From Citromicrobium sp. JLT1363 (GTDB lineage: Bacteria > Pseudomonadota > Alphaproteobacteria > Sphingomonadales > Sphingomonadaceae): a stretch of 64,000 bases of DNA. Under the pieces are notes generated by a model. It worked only from the letters and a program-made list of their open reading frames with translations, was not told where the DNA came from and searched no databases. Positions 40,242-48,648 of this stretch are shown in pieces. The stretch is from NCBI RefSeq assembly GCF_000186705.1, contig NZ_AEUE01000003.1, positions 62,001-126,000 of the forward strand, read 5' to 3'. A program made the translations under genes and the position numbers. Each line of letters begins with the position of its first letter. Within the stretch, counting starts at the first letter, position 1.

Positions 40242-40396
40242 CGTGCGCGGGCCGATCATTTTCGGCAAAGCCGACGCCACATGGGGGGGCAGAGCCGCGC
40301 AAAGCGCTTGCGACGGCCTGAAACCTGTGGCTTCCTGCCGCAGCGCCGGGCGAGGCCAGCGGGCCTGCGACGGATAACCGAGGGGGTGCTTTTCCG

Positions 40397-40855
40397 ATGG
40401 AATGGATGATCTTGCCGCTGAAGCGGTATTTCGATTTTCAGGGCCGTTCGCGCAGACTCGAATTCTGGATGTTTTCGCTCCTGAACGTGATCGTGTTTTC
40501 CGTGCTGGGCCTCATCACCTTCGGCACCGGCAGCACGCTCGGCCAGATCCAAGCGGCCGATCCGAACGACATCGGCGCCATGTACGCCAGTATGTTGAGC
40601 GGCGTCGGCATTCTGCTGGTGGTCTGGTGGCTGGTCATTCTGATCCCGAGCATCGCAGTATCGGTGCGTCGCCTTCACGACCGCGAGATGACCGGATGGT
40701 GGTTCCTGGGCTTCATCGTGCTCAGCGTGATCCCGCTGATCGGGTTCGTCGCCACCATCGCCTTCATTGTGGTGATGGCGCTGCCGGGCACGCCGGGGCC
40801 GAACAAGTACGGGCCGAGCCCCAAGGAAGGCGTGACCGCCGAGACCTTCGAATAA
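40397..40855 (+). CDS. DUF805 membrane protein
   Basis: 152 aa. It begins MEWMILPLKRYFDFQGRSRRLEFWMFSLLNV and contains RRLHDREMTGWW and GPNKYGPSP, all DUF805 hallmarks, with four hydrophobic segments. Role unknown. It converges with recF (49-nt gap). Confidence 0.9.
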   Translation: MEWMILPLKRYFDFQGRSRRLEFWMFSLLNVIVFSVLGLITFGTGSTLGQIQAADPNDIGAMYASMLSGVGILLVVWWLVILIPSIAVSVRRLHDREMTGWWFLGFIVLSVIPLIGFVATIAFIVVMALPGTPGPNKYGPSPKEGVTAETFE

Positions 40856-40903
40856 GGCCGGGCGCCCGCGTTGCTCTGCCGTGGCGGAGCGATGCGGGGC
40901 CTC

Positions 40904-41989
40904 CTATAGCCGCTGCAAGGCGCCGCCCGACACGTCCCACACCGCGGCCTGGGCAAGGATCGCGTCGAACGGGGCGCGCTCCGTGCCCGTCATCCACACC
41001 TGCTCGCCATTGGCGGCCAGCCGCGCGAACAGCGCCGCGCGCCTGTCCGGGTCGAGATGGGCGGCAACCTCGTCCATCAGCAGCACGCCCGCGCGGCCTT
41101 TCGCTGCGATGGCCCCATGTGCCAGCACGATGGCGATCAGCATCGCCTTCTGCTCCCCGGTGGAGGCGGTGGCTGCGGGCACGCCCTTGTCTGCCAGCGT
41201 AACCGCCAGTTCCACCCGGTGCGGCCCGATAAGGGTGCGGCCTGCGCGCCGGTCTGTCGGCCGGTTGTCGCGTAGCGCGCGGGCCAGCGCCTCCTGCTCT
41301 TCGGGGCCGACCGGTTCGAGCGCGAGCGAGGGGCGCGGGAAGGGGGTGTCGGTTTCCGCCAGCAGTGCGGCGTTGAGCCGCTCCACCAGCAGACGGCGAT
41401 TGGCGGCAAGCTGTGCGCCGTGCTCCGCCAGCTGCGCTTCGAGGGCATCCAGCCAGCGCGGATCGGGCTCCACCTCGTCCGCCAGCAGGCGGTTGCGGTT
41501 GCGCAGCGCGGTCTCGTAGCGGTTTGAAAGCGTCGCGTGGGCGGGGCTGATGGCCAGCACCAGCCGGTCGAGAAAGCGCCGCCGTGCCCCGGCGCTGTCG
41601 GTGAACAGGCCGTCCATCGCCGGGGTCAGCCAGCGGACCGAGAGCCATTCGGACAGGCCGAGCGCGCTTGCCTCGGCCCCGTTGACCCGCACCCGCCGCC
41701 GGGTGGGCTGTGCGGGATCGATCATCGTGCCCAGCGGCACCGGCTCCGCGCCGTCCGCCGGGTGCAGCCTTGCGCCGATGGCGAAGCCGCCCGGGCCGCC
41801 GATCCGCGCCATGTCCGGCAGCCTGGCACGCCGCAGCCCGCGGCCGGGTGCCAGCAGCGAAAGCGCTTCGAGCACGTTCGTCTTGCCCGCGCCATTGGCG
41901 CCCACAAGCAGGTTGAACCGCGCGGTATCGTCCAGCGCGGTGGCAGCATGGTTGCGGAAATTGGTGATCGAGATGCGGTCGAGCGCCAT
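40904..41989 (-). CDS. recF: DNA replication and repair protein RecF
   Basis: 361 aa. An SMC-like ATPase that helps load RecA at gaps. It begins LDRISITNFRNHAATALD, with Walker A VGANGAGKTNVLEALSLL (~29-46), signature STGEQKAMLIAIVLAH (~280-295) and Walker B GVLLMDEVAAHLD. It is not next to dnaN or gyrB, unlike the classical arrangement. It diverges from the sigma-54-type promoter region. Confidence 0.95.
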   Translation of the reverse strand: MALDRISITNFRNHAATALDDTARFNLLVGANGAGKTNVLEALSLLAPGRGLRRARLPDMARIGGPGGFAIGARLHPADGAEPVPLGTMIDPAQPTRRRVRVNGAEASALGLSEWLSVRWLTPAMDGLFTDSAGARRRFLDRLVLAISPAHATLSNRYETALRNRNRLLADEVEPDPRWLDALEAQLAEHGAQLAANRRLLVERLNAALLAETDTPFPRPSLALEPVGPEEQEALARALRDNRPTDRRAGRTLIGPHRVELAVTLADKGVPAATASTGEQKAMLIAIVLAHGAIAAKGRAGVLLMDEVAAHLDPDRRAALFARLAANGEQVWMTGTERAPFDAILAQAAVWDVSGGALQRL

Positions 41990-42161
41990 TGGTAAGAGGC
42001 CTTTGTCCGGCGCCTAGCGCGGCAACCTGTCACGCGCCAGCCCGGCGGGCCGGTGGGCGTAATCCAACACTTGGTGAAAATTCCCAAGCTTTCGGATTGG
42101 TGAACAGATCAGGCGAAGGCGCGACCTTCGGAAAGCCCGGAAATCTCCCGTTTTCTCAAAC

Positions 42162-42177
42162 TGGCACGGGTCCTGCA
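42162..42177 (+). promoter_or_regulatory. Sigma-54 (RpoN) promoter
   Basis: TGGCACGGGTCCTGCA fits the -24/-12 consensus TGGCACG-N4-TTGCA except one base, with the invariant GG and GC exactly 10 nt apart. It lies about 55 nt before the first micropeptide gene. Upstream, CCAACACTTGG and two copies of TTGGTGAA (42070-42115) could be activator sites. Confidence 0.65.
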
Positions 42178-42232
42178 AAGTATCCGGTATCCGGCGGGAT
42201 GGTCCCCCGGAGAGTTAAATGGAGACCCAAAC

Positions 42233-42352
42233 ATGACCACCACCGACATCCGCACCCGCCTCTTCGCAGCCGTTTTCGCCCTGGGCGTTTCGGCCGTCTT
42301 CATGGCCACTGCGATCGTTCCTGCCAGCCCCAACGGCCTCGTGATCGCCTGA
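42233..42352 (+). CDS. 39-aa predicted membrane peptide
   Basis: MTTTDIRTRLFAAVFALGV... has one hydrophobic helix (~9-30) and ends PNGLVIA. GGAGA lies 7 nt before the ATG. It resembles the next micropeptide in layout: an Arg then a hydrophobic Ala/Phe/Leu helix ending in ATAIVPA (here) or AIAPVM (there). It is the first gene after the sigma-54-type promoter and precedes the PspC gene. Not a recognised family. Confidence 0.6.
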   Translation: MTTTDIRTRLFAAVFALGVSAVFMATAIVPASPNGLVIA

Positions 42353-42402
42353 TCGCAATCGCCGACCTTCCATCAATCACGCACAGAAAGGATTATCCCA
42401 CC

Positions 42403-42519
42403 ATGTCTTCGTTCGTTCGTCAGCTGATCGCCGGTACCGGAGCTCTCGCTTTCACCGGCCTCGCCTTTGCCTTCGCCATCGCGCCCGTGATGGTCGACAC
42501 CGCCGGGATGGTCGCATGA
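42403..42519 (+). CDS. 38-aa predicted membrane peptide
   Basis: MSSFVRQLIAGTGALAFTG... has a single hydrophobic helix (~8-29). Its stop overlaps the PspC start by 4 nt (ATGA), strong evidence that it is translated. GAAAGGA lies about 10 nt before the ATG. It is similar in size and design to the peptide at 42233 and may be a paralogue. Confidence 0.65.
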   Translation: MSSFVRQLIAGTGALAFTGLAFAFAIAPVMVDTAGMVA

Positions 42520-42731
42520 GCCAGCTCGACGAGAACCGCCCCGGCGGGCAGCCGACCCGCCAGTTCCGCCTCGGCAAGAGCCGCGCCATGCTGGCCGGCG
42601 TATGCTCCGGCATCGCCGACTACACGGGATGGGACGTGACGCTGATCCGCCTGGCCGCAGTGCTGACGACCGTCTTCCTGACCGGCACGCCGATCCTGCT
42701 GTACCTGATCATCTGGGCCATCGCAGACTGA
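42516..42731 (+). CDS. pspC: PspC-domain membrane protein
   Basis: 71 aa. A short polar N-terminus then the PspC domain FRLGKSRAMLAGVCSGIADYTGWDVTLIRLAAVL (~22-55) and a second hydrophobic part LLYLIIWAIAD. In enterobacteria PspC senses envelope stress and is driven by a sigma-54 promoter with PspF; here too a sigma-54-type promoter lies upstream. pspA, pspB and pspF are not in the window. Confidence 0.88.
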   Translation: MSQLDENRPGGQPTRQFRLGKSRAMLAGVCSGIADYTGWDVTLIRLAAVLTTVFLTGTPILLYLIIWAIAD

Positions 42732-42734
42732 CCC

Positions 42735-42790
42735 GGCCGGAGGCCCCCTCCGGCCACAATCCCCGGTCGGGGGCGACACGGATCGCCCCC
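42735..42790. terminator. Two hairpins between pspC and the convergent SDR gene
   Basis: The first is a perfect 9-bp stem GGCCGGAGG/CCTCCGGCC with a CCC loop (42735-42755). The second is a 7-bp stem GGGGGCG/CGCCCCC with an 8-nt loop (42769-42790). No T run follows on either strand, so they may block RNA polymerase weakly or protect mRNA ends. Confidence 0.45.
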
Positions 42791-42804
42791 GTACCAGACC
42801 TTCC

Positions 42805-43587
42805 TCACATCGCGGAAATCCCGCCGTCCAGCTTCAGCTCCGCCGCGGTCATGAAGCTGCTCTCGTCACTGGCGAGGAACAGCACGCCATTGGCGATTTC
42901 CTGCGGCTTGCCGACCCGCCCGAGCGGGATCTGCCGCGCCAGCTTGCCCATCACCACATCCTTCTCGATCCCGGCATTCTTGCCGATCCCGTCCAGAATG
43001 GGCGTATCGACGAAGGTCGGGTGGACCGAGTTGCAGCGGATATTCCAGCCCATCTTCGAACAGTAGAGCGCGACCGACTTGGTCAGCATCCATACCGCCG
43101 CCTTGCTCGCATTGTAGCCGGGCATCGTATCGCTCGCGATCAGGCCCGCGATGGAACTGATGTTGACGATCGACCCGGGCTGGTTGTCCTTCAGCAGCCG
43201 CAACGCCTTCTGGCAGCCCAGGAAGGGGCCATCGACATTGATTGCAAAGCCCGCGCGCCAGTCTTCCAGCGTGCAGGTCTCGATATTGCCGCGCACGCCG
43301 ACGCCCGCGTTGTTGACCAGCACGCTGAGCCCGCCCAGCTTGTCTTCGGCCATGTCGATCGCGGCATCCCACTGATCGGGCTGCGTCACGTCATGCGCCA
43401 TGCCGAAGGCGGTGTCCGCGCCGCATTCCTCGTTGATCGCCGCCGCGCTCGCATCGGCCCCCTCGCCGTTGATGTCGGTGCACAGCACCCGCGCGCCCTC
43501 GCGCGCCAGCGTGAGCGCCGCCTGCGCGCCCAGGCCCTGCGCCGCGCCCGTTACCAGGGCCAGCTTGCCCGTTACCCGTCCAGCCAT
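42805..43587 (-). CDS. SDR-family oxidoreductase
   Basis: 260 aa. Cofactor motif [13 protein letters not shown] (~13-25), an Asp at the end of strand 2 (CTDING) that favours NAD, NNAG (~90), catalytic Ser in NISSIAG with Tyr/Lys in YNASK, and C-terminal [10 protein letters not shown]. It is of the 3-alpha/20-beta-hydroxysteroid or cyclohexanol dehydrogenase type; substrate unknown. Its start overlaps the Nudix gene by 16 nt. Confidence 0.88.
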   Translation of the reverse strand: MAGRVTGKLALVTGAAQGLGAQAALTLAREGARVLCTDINGEGADASAAAINEECGADTAFGMAHDVTQPDQWDAAIDMAEDKLGGLSVLVNNAGVGVRGNIETCTLEDWRAGFAINVDGPFLGCQKALRLLKDNQPGSIVNISSIAGLIASDTMPGYNASKAAVWMLTKSVALYCSKMGWNIRCNSVHPTFVDTPILDGIGKNAGIEKDVVMGKLARQIPLGRVGKPQEIANGVLFLASDESSFMTAAELKLDGGISAM

Positions 43588-44120
43588 CCGTTCTCTCCGA
43601 TCTTTTGTGTCATCAATATCATGGCGATGCGCACGTCGATGCCGACGCCCGCCGCGCGCTTCGCTTCTACGAATTGTGCGAGATGTTTCAGCGCCACGCG
43701 ATGGACGGTGATGTCTTCGCCCTCGGTCCCGCCGCCTTCGCCGACCCTGGTCAGCCCTTCGGCCCGCAGCAGCGAGAAGCCTTCGGAGACCATGCCCGGG
43801 CTGGAGAAAAACATGCCGAGATCGGTGATCGTCTCGGCCCTGTAGCCGGTTTCCTCTTCCAGCTCCCGGTGCGCGGCGGTGATCGCGCTCTCGTCGCTCG
43901 CCCCGTCATCGTCTCCGACGAGGCCCGCCGGGATTTCGAGGCAGGGGCGCCCCAGCGGCACGCGGTACTGTTCCACCAGGATGACGTGCCCGTCATCGAT
44001 CGCGAGGATCGCTGCGGCGCGGATGCCGCGCGAGCGGCTGGCATATTCCCAGCGGCCACGCTGCTTGGCGGTGATGAACTTGCCCTGCCAGCGGATCACT
44101 TCGGGTTCGTCTTGATTCAT
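43572..44120 (-). CDS. Nudix hydrolase (ADP-ribose pyrophosphatase-like)
   Basis: 182 aa. It hydrolyses nucleoside diphosphate-linked substrates, probably ADP-sugars. A full Nudix box is seen: [20 protein letters not shown] then [10 protein letters not shown] (~70-95), with a few extra residues in its first half. The flanking [18 protein letters not shown] is typical of ADP-ribose pyrophosphatases. The 3' end overlaps the SDR gene. Confidence 0.88.
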   Translation of the reverse strand: MNQDEPEVIRWQGKFITAKQRGRWEYASRSRGIRAAAILAIDDGHVILVEQYRVPLGRPCLEIPAGLVGDDDGASDESAITAAHRELEEETGYRAETITDLGMFFSSPGMVSEGFSLLRAEGLTRVGEGGGTEGEDITVHRVALKHLAQFVEAKRAAGVGIDVRIAMILMTQKIGENGWLDG

Positions 44121-44131
44121 CGGTCCCAGTT

Positions 44132-44224
44132 CCGCTCATGCTGAGCTTGTCGAAGCGTCGTCCTGCTTTTTCAGACGCGGCCGAAAAAGAAAGTGCGGCC
44201 CTTCGACAGGCTCAGGGCGAGCGG
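44132..44224. repeat. REP-like palindromic repeat, copy 2
   Basis: 24-nt inverted arms (44132-44155 and 44201-44224) with the core CTGAGCTTGTCGAAG and its complement, with a nested TTTTTC/GAAAAA stem between them. It lies between the TPM operon and the Nudix gene, both on the minus strand. Confidence 0.8.
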
Positions 44225-44248
44225 GTCAAGTGGGTGCGGGCGATACCG

Positions 44249-44923
44249 TCACAGCTGGATCAGCCGGTCGGGCAGTTCGTTCTCGTCGTCGTCCGCACGC
44301 GGGAAATGGGGGCTGAGGATTTCGCCCACATCGCGCACGCCCGCCGCGATGCCTGCGCCCAGCCGGCCCGCCTTGATCTCGCGCAGCATGTCGACCATCG
44401 CATCGCCCCACACCTCTGGCGGGACCTGCTCCGCAATCGCGGAATCGGCAATGATCTGCGCGCGGTGTTCGCGCAGGCTCACGAAGATCAGCACGCCGGT
44501 GCGCCCATGCGTGCGGCGTTCCGCGCCGACCTTGAAGTGGCGGACCGCGGCGTCTTCCACGCGCAGCGTCCGCACCTTGCCGGGCAGGATGGCGAAGCGC
44601 ACCGCCGGGATCAGCGTGAGCGCGAAGGTCAGCAGGAACAGCGCGATGCCGATCCCGCCGGCGAGGCCGAACAGGCCTGATGGCGTCCACTCGGTGTTCC
44701 ACCCGCCGGACAGCGCATCGAACAGGCTCAGCACCGGATCGGGGAAGAACGCCAGCAGCACGAGGCCGGTAAAGGCAACCAGCGCGGAAAATGCGAGGGC
44801 AACGTCGGTATAGCCGTCGCTTTCGTTCGCCACGACCGTGACGATTTCGCCCGAAGTGGTGAGCTCCGCCGCCGCGACCGCGTCCGTCACGAGCTTGTGA
44901 TCGGTTTGGGTAATCTGCATCAC
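44249..44923 (-). CDS. TPM-domain membrane protein
   Basis: 224 aa. The N-terminal part HKLVTDAVAAAELTTSGEIVTVVANES is a TPM (DUF477) domain start. Two membrane helices follow (~45-65 and ~88-112), then a cytosolic part with RTHGRTGVLIFVSLREHRAQIIAD, the rest of the TPM fold, so the helices interrupt the domain. Last gene of the lemA-TPM operon; starts within the stop of the upstream gene. Confidence 0.85.
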   Translation of the reverse strand: MMQITQTDHKLVTDAVAAAELTTSGEIVTVVANESDGYTDVALAFSALVAFTGLVLLAFFPDPVLSLFDALSGGWNTEWTPSGLFGLAGGIGIALFLLTFALTLIPAVRFAILPGKVRTLRVEDAAVRHFKVGAERRTHGRTGVLIFVSLREHRAQIIADSAIAEQVPPEVWGDAMVDMLREIKAGRLGAGIAAGVRDVGEILSPHFPRADDDENELPDRLIQL

Positions 44924-45744
44924 CAGCCTCCGCTCGCACCGCCGCCGCCGGACATGCCGCCGCCGAAGCCGCCGAAACCGCCGCCTCCGCCACCGCCGAA
45001 GCCGCCACCTCCGCCGCCCCAGCCGCCGCCGTCACCGTCATTGAGCATGGAGCCGATAGCGGACCACAGCAGCACATCGCCCACCGCGTCGCCCGCGCCG
45101 TAGCGCCGGCGCCTGCGGCCCTTCTTGCCGCGCCCAAAGACCAGCGCGAACAGGAGAATTAGCCCGATCCATACCGCTGCACCGATCACGGTCGCGCCGC
45201 TGATTTCGCTTTCCTCTGCACGCGCGGCAGCCTCCGCCTCCTCGATCGCGCGGGCGGTGGCCGGGTCCATGTCCAGCGCTTCGATCATCTGTGCGACGCC
45301 CGCGACGATCCCGCCGGTATAGTCGTCCTGCTTGAAGGCAGGGGTGATCGTGTTGCGGATGATCCGGCCCGATGCCGCATCGGTCAGCGTAGGGGTGGAG
45401 CCGTAGCCGACCTCGATGCGGATCTTGCGCTCCTCCTGCGCAACCAGCAGCAGAGCGCCCTCGTCGGTATCCTCGCCGCCGATCCCCCAGGTTTCGTAGA
45501 GTTCGACCGCGTAGCCTTCCACCGTCTCGCCATCGAGGCTGGGCACGGTCGCCACGATCACCGAACGGCCCGTTTCCCGGTTATAGGCACGCAGTCGCTC
45601 GTCGAGCTGCGCTTCGACCGCATCGTCGATCATGTTCGCGCCGTCGTAGACCGGTCCGTCCGGGCGCGGCGGCAGCTCCTGCGCCGCTGCCGGAAGCGCC
45701 AGCAGCGCGATGGCGAGAACGATCAGGGTTCTAATCAGGGTCAC
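44920..45744 (-). CDS. TPM-domain protein, YgcG-like, with Gly-rich tail
   Basis: 274 aa. A signal peptide (to AAAQ, ~22), the TPM domain PVYDGANMIDDAVEAQLDERLRAYNRETG with LYETWGIGGEDTDEGALLLVAQEERKIRIEVGYG, then one membrane helix (~187-207), basic residues KKGRRRRRYG, and a C-terminal Gly-rich tail ending in GGASGGW. This is the YgcG layout. TPM proteins are often co-located with LemA; function unknown. It overlaps both neighbours by 4 nt. Confidence 0.88.
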   Translation of the reverse strand: MTLIRTLIVLAIALLALPAAAQELPPRPDGPVYDGANMIDDAVEAQLDERLRAYNRETGRSVIVATVPSLDGETVEGYAVELYETWGIGGEDTDEGALLLVAQEERKIRIEVGYGSTPTLTDAASGRIIRNTITPAFKQDDYTGGIVAGVAQMIEALDMDPATARAIEEAEAAARAEESEISGATVIGAAVWIGLILLFALVFGRGKKGRRRRRYGAGDAVGDVLLWSAIGSMLNDGDGGGWGGGGGGFGGGGGGGFGGFGGGMSGGGGASGGW

Positions 45745-46268
45745 GTCGGGGCACCTTCACGGCATTGCGGGGGATGGGGGGCGGCGCGCTTGAGTTCCTC
45801 GACCCCGGCGAGCGTGCCCCCGGCAAGGTCGCCAGCACGATAGAGCGGGATCATCGCATTCTCGATAATGCGCTTGGCCCGAACATCGCTGACATCGTTT
45901 TCCAGTCCGTAGCCCACTTCGATCCGCACGCTGCGCTCTGCGGGCGCCACCAGGACGAGCAGACCGCACTGCGTTGTCTCGTCGCCGATGCCCCATTCCT
46001 CGAACGTCTCGTTCGCCACGTGTTCGATCGTCTGGCCGTCGAGCGAGGCATCGGTGACAACCACCAGTGCTACGCCCGACGCACGCCAGTATTCGGTCAG
46101 GTCCTGGTCCAGCGCGGCTTCGGCGGCGGGCGCGAAGATATCGGCCTCGTCCAGCACCGGGCCCTCGGGCCGCTGCGCCAACGGCGTCGCCGCGCTCTCC
46201 AGCGAACAGGCGGCCAGCAGCAACGGCAGAAGGGCGGCGAGGCAGGCGGGGGAGCGCCTTGCGATCAA
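45741..46268 (-). CDS. TPM-domain lipoprotein
   Basis: 175 aa. Lipobox LLLAACS (~16-22), then a TPM domain: PVLDEADIFAPAAEAALDQDLTEYW, and FEEWGIGDETTQCGLLVLVAPAERSVRIEVGYG. There is no C-terminal membrane helix, unlike its downstream paralogue. It overlaps lemA and the next TPM gene by 4 nt each. Confidence 0.86.
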   Translation of the reverse strand: MIARRSPACLAALLPLLLAACSLESAATPLAQRPEGPVLDEADIFAPAAEAALDQDLTEYWRASGVALVVVTDASLDGQTIEHVANETFEEWGIGDETTQCGLLVLVAPAERSVRIEVGYGLENDVSDVRAKRIIENAMIPLYRAGDLAGGTLAGVEELKRAAPHPPQCREGAPT

Positions 46269-46936
46269 TTGTCGGTGCCGGTCGCGGCCTGGTTGTCTGC
46301 CGAATTGTCGTTCGCAGGGGCCGTGGCGCTGCCCGTGCCCATGTCGTCGAAATTGACTTCCGGCGCGACTTCGCTGCCCGCTTCGGCCTGGAAGGGTTCC
46401 ATCCGTTCCGCGCCGTAGATCACATTCGCGGCGATGGTGGCGGGGAAGGTGCGGATGGTGGTGTTATAGTTCTGCACCGCCTCGTTGTAGCGGTTGCGCG
46501 CCACTTCGATGCGGTTTTCCGTGCCTTCGAGCTGGGTCATCAGGTCTGCGAAACGCGCCTGGCTCTGCAGTTCGGGATAGCGCTCCACCGTGACGAGCAG
46601 GCGCGACAGCGCGCTGCCGAGCTGGCCTTGCGCCTGATCGAAACGCTGGATTGCGGCCGGATCGCTCAGATCGTCGGTGGTCAGCTGGGTCTGCGTGGCG
46701 CTGGCGCGCGCTTCGATCACCTGCGTCAGGATCGCTTCTTCGGAAGACGCGGCGGCGCGCACGGTGTTGACCAGATTGGGGACCAGGTCCGCGCGGCGCT
46801 GGTAGGCGCTCTGCACATCGGCCCAGCGGGCCTTGGCCTCTTCCTCTGCGGTGGGGACCGAGTTGATGCCGCAGCCCGACAGCGCGACAAGGCCGAGCGC
46901 GAGCAGGATCGAACGGACGAAATTGCGGAACGCCAT
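46265..46936 (-). CDS. lemA: LemA-family lipoprotein
   Basis: 223 aa. Lipobox ALSGCG (~18-23), then the LemA helical domain: YQRRADLVPNLVNTVRAAASSEEAIL and YPELQSQARFADLMTQLEGTENRIEVARNRYNEAVQNYN. First gene of a four-gene operon with three TPM proteins, each pair overlapping by 4 nt. The start MAFRNFVRS was chosen for the signal sequence. Confidence 0.93.
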   Translation of the reverse strand: MAFRNFVRSILLALGLVALSGCGINSVPTAEEEAKARWADVQSAYQRRADLVPNLVNTVRAAASSEEAILTQVIEARASATQTQLTTDDLSDPAAIQRFDQAQGQLGSALSRLLVTVERYPELQSQARFADLMTQLEGTENRIEVARNRYNEAVQNYNTTIRTFPATIAANVIYGAERMEPFQAEAGSEVAPEVNFDDMGTGSATAPANDNSADNQAATGTDN

Positions 46937-47076
46937 CGAATTATCTCTCCGGAAAACTGGTGTATTGCCAATATACAACACGGGCGGGTGCGCGCAAGGA
47001 TTCGTGGTGCAGATTGTCTCGCCATGGGCGCTGTGCCAATCGGCGCGGGATAACTGGCAAGAAGGGGCTTTTGCGC

Positions 47077-47541
47077 ATGTTCAAGGAATTCAAAAAGTTC
47101 ATCGCGCGCGGCAATGTGATCGATCTGGCGGTCGGCGTGGTGATCGGCGCGGCGTTCAGCGGGATCGTCACCCAGCTGACCGATGCTGTGCTGATGCCGC
47201 TGATCGGCTGGTTGTTCGGCGATATCGACTTTTCCAACTGGTTCCTGCTGCTGGGCGAGGTGCCCGAGGGCTACGAGGGCGCGCTCGACAATTACGCGCA
47301 GCTGAAAGAGGCGGGTGTGGCGATGATCGGCTACGGCGCGCTGATCACCGCGATTATCAACTTCCTGATCGTCGCCTTCGCGCTGTTCGTACTGGTGCGC
47401 GGCGTCAACCGCGTGACCGAGGAAATGCAGCGCAAGCAGGCCGAGGTGGAGGACAGCTCGAAAAGCGACGAGGTGCCGACCGATCCGCAGCTGGATGTGC
47501 TCAAGAAGATTCTGGCGGAACTGAAGGCGGAGCGGGGCTAG
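47077..47541 (+). CDS. mscL: Large-conductance mechanosensitive channel
   Basis: 154 aa. It opens under membrane tension to release solutes in hypo-osmotic shock. The family signature FIARGNVIDLAVGVVIGAAFSGIV forms TM1 (~8-31). A second helix is GYGALITAIINFLIVAFALFVLV (~90-112), and the C-terminal bundle is TDPQLDVLKKILAEL. ATG 47077 is chosen because the family starts with MFKEFKKF. Confidence 0.96.
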   Translation: MFKEFKKFIARGNVIDLAVGVVIGAAFSGIVTQLTDAVLMPLIGWLFGDIDFSNWFLLLGEVPEGYEGALDNYAQLKEAGVAMIGYGALITAIINFLIVAFALFVLVRGVNRVTEEMQRKQAEVEDSSKSDEVPTDPQLDVLKKILAELKAERG

Positions 47542-47552
47542 AGCGTCCCTCC

Positions 47553-47630
47553 CGTCATCCCCGCGAAGGCGGGGATCCCGCTTCTGCCTGTTGCTGAAAC
47601 AGCGGGACCCCCGCCTGCGCGGGGGTGACG
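47553..47630. repeat. Palindromic repeat of the CGTCATCCCCGC family
   Basis: Two ~30-nt inverted arms (47553-47582 and 47601-47630), each itself a hairpin (CCCCGC-GCGGGG type), differing from each other at four positions. A different family from the CTGAGC repeats. It lies between mscL and ssrA and could stop transcription from mscL. Confidence 0.75.
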
Positions 47631-47658
47631 AGGATCGGAAAATCCCGGTCCCATCCAC

Positions 47659-47686
47659 TTCACATTAAGCTGCAAACGCCTATATG
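47659..47686 (+). promoter_or_regulatory. Candidate ssrA promoter
   Basis: TTCACA (47659-47664) and TATATG (47681-47686) with a 16-nt spacer, ending just before the acceptor piece of tmRNA. The -35 is imperfect. Confidence 0.35.
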
Positions 47687-47690
47687 GGTC

Positions 47691-48040
47691 GGTGCCGGTT
47701 TCGACCGGCTATGGTGATAAACTGCGGTGTATAATAGACGCAATGGACCCGGGGGCAGTACCCGGCGGCTCCACCAAAAGGCCCGGTCCCGATAGCGAGA
47801 GGGGCGGGCTTCCTGATGGGGCCGAACCAGGATCGACATGCGTTGAAAGGCATCGTTTTTGCCCGGAATGAGCACTCCGTAAAAAGCTCTTTTCACAAGT
47901 GCCAACGATAACGAAGCACTCGCTCTCGCTGCGTAATTTGACGGGCTAACGCCCTGAATTTACAAAGCTAAAGCGCGGTTGGACCGACCGGGCAACAGAA
48001 CGGATACCGGGGGCCCGGGGGAGCCTAGCAACAGAATCCC
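47691..48040 (+). ncRNA. ssrA: Two-piece (permuted) transfer-messenger RNA
   Basis: The permuted order of Alphaproteobacteria is visible. The acceptor piece comes first and ends CGGCTCCACCA at 47776, preceded by a T-stem CCGGG/CCCGG. After a ~40-nt spacer that would be removed, the coding piece begins GGGGCCG at 47818, which pairs with CGGCTCC of the acceptor end. The tag reading frame at 47901-47936 codes ANDNEALALAA then TAA. It rescues ribosomes stalled on broken mRNAs. The 3' end is approximate. Confidence 0.93.
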
Positions 48041-48113
48041 CCACCTTTCCCACCTTTCCCAGCTTGAAATGATCGTATTCCTCCGTCAGCCTGGCCTGAA
48101 CAGGGGGATGACC

Positions 48114-48623
48114 ATGCTTTCTGCGATTGTTCTTGCCGCCGCCGCCTCGGCCCAGTCGGATCAGGCTGTCAGCTGGACCGTCAACGATTATACGGACTAC
48201 GGGATCTGCGCGGCCCGGCGCATCGTGAACGGGAAGACCCTGTTCGAATTGCGCATGTGGCCGGATGGCAAGGTCAGCATCGTCATACCCGCCGACAATC
48301 CGAGACCTTTCGGGCCTGAAAAGGAAAACTTCAGGGTCGCCTTCTTCGCAGGGCCGGACCAGGGCGAGCGGATCGCCCGGTACTATGCCGAAGGATATAC
48401 CGGCGAAGGCCTCGTCGGGTACAAGCTGGTCACTGCCGCCGACGGGCGAACGGACAAGGGCCTCACGGATCGGTTCCTGCGCTATTTTTCGCAGGCCGAC
48501 CGCATCACCTTCAGTCTGGATGGAGAGCAGTTCCTGACGATTCCAGTCCACGAATCACGGCGGGCCGCGGCGGGGCAGATGTCCTCGTGCCTGGCTGCTG
48601 TCGCTCGCGGCGAGGACTATTGA
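48114..48623 (+). CDS. Hypothetical secreted protein
   Basis: 169 aa. A short signal peptide (MLSAIVLAAAASAQ) then a globular domain with WTVNDYTDYGICAARRIVNGK and FSLDGEQFLTIPVHESRRAA, ending in a Cys-containing helix (MSSCLAAVARG). No family recognised. AGGGGG lies 7 nt before ATG 48114, while ATG 48108 is too near it. Follows ssrA. Confidence 0.7.
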   Translation: MLSAIVLAAAASAQSDQAVSWTVNDYTDYGICAARRIVNGKTLFELRMWPDGKVSIVIPADNPRPFGPEKENFRVAFFAGPDQGERIARYYAEGYTGEGLVGYKLVTAADGRTDKGLTDRFLRYFSQADRITFSLDGEQFLTIPVHESRRAAAGQMSSCLAAVARGEDY

Positions 48624-48648
48624 TCCAGGCGGAAACGCTCGCGGCGGC

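Noticed and set aside
44940-45060. Gly/Pro-rich low-complexity DNA as a separate repeat element
   Set aside because: It codes the Gly-rich tail typical of YgcG-type TPM proteins.
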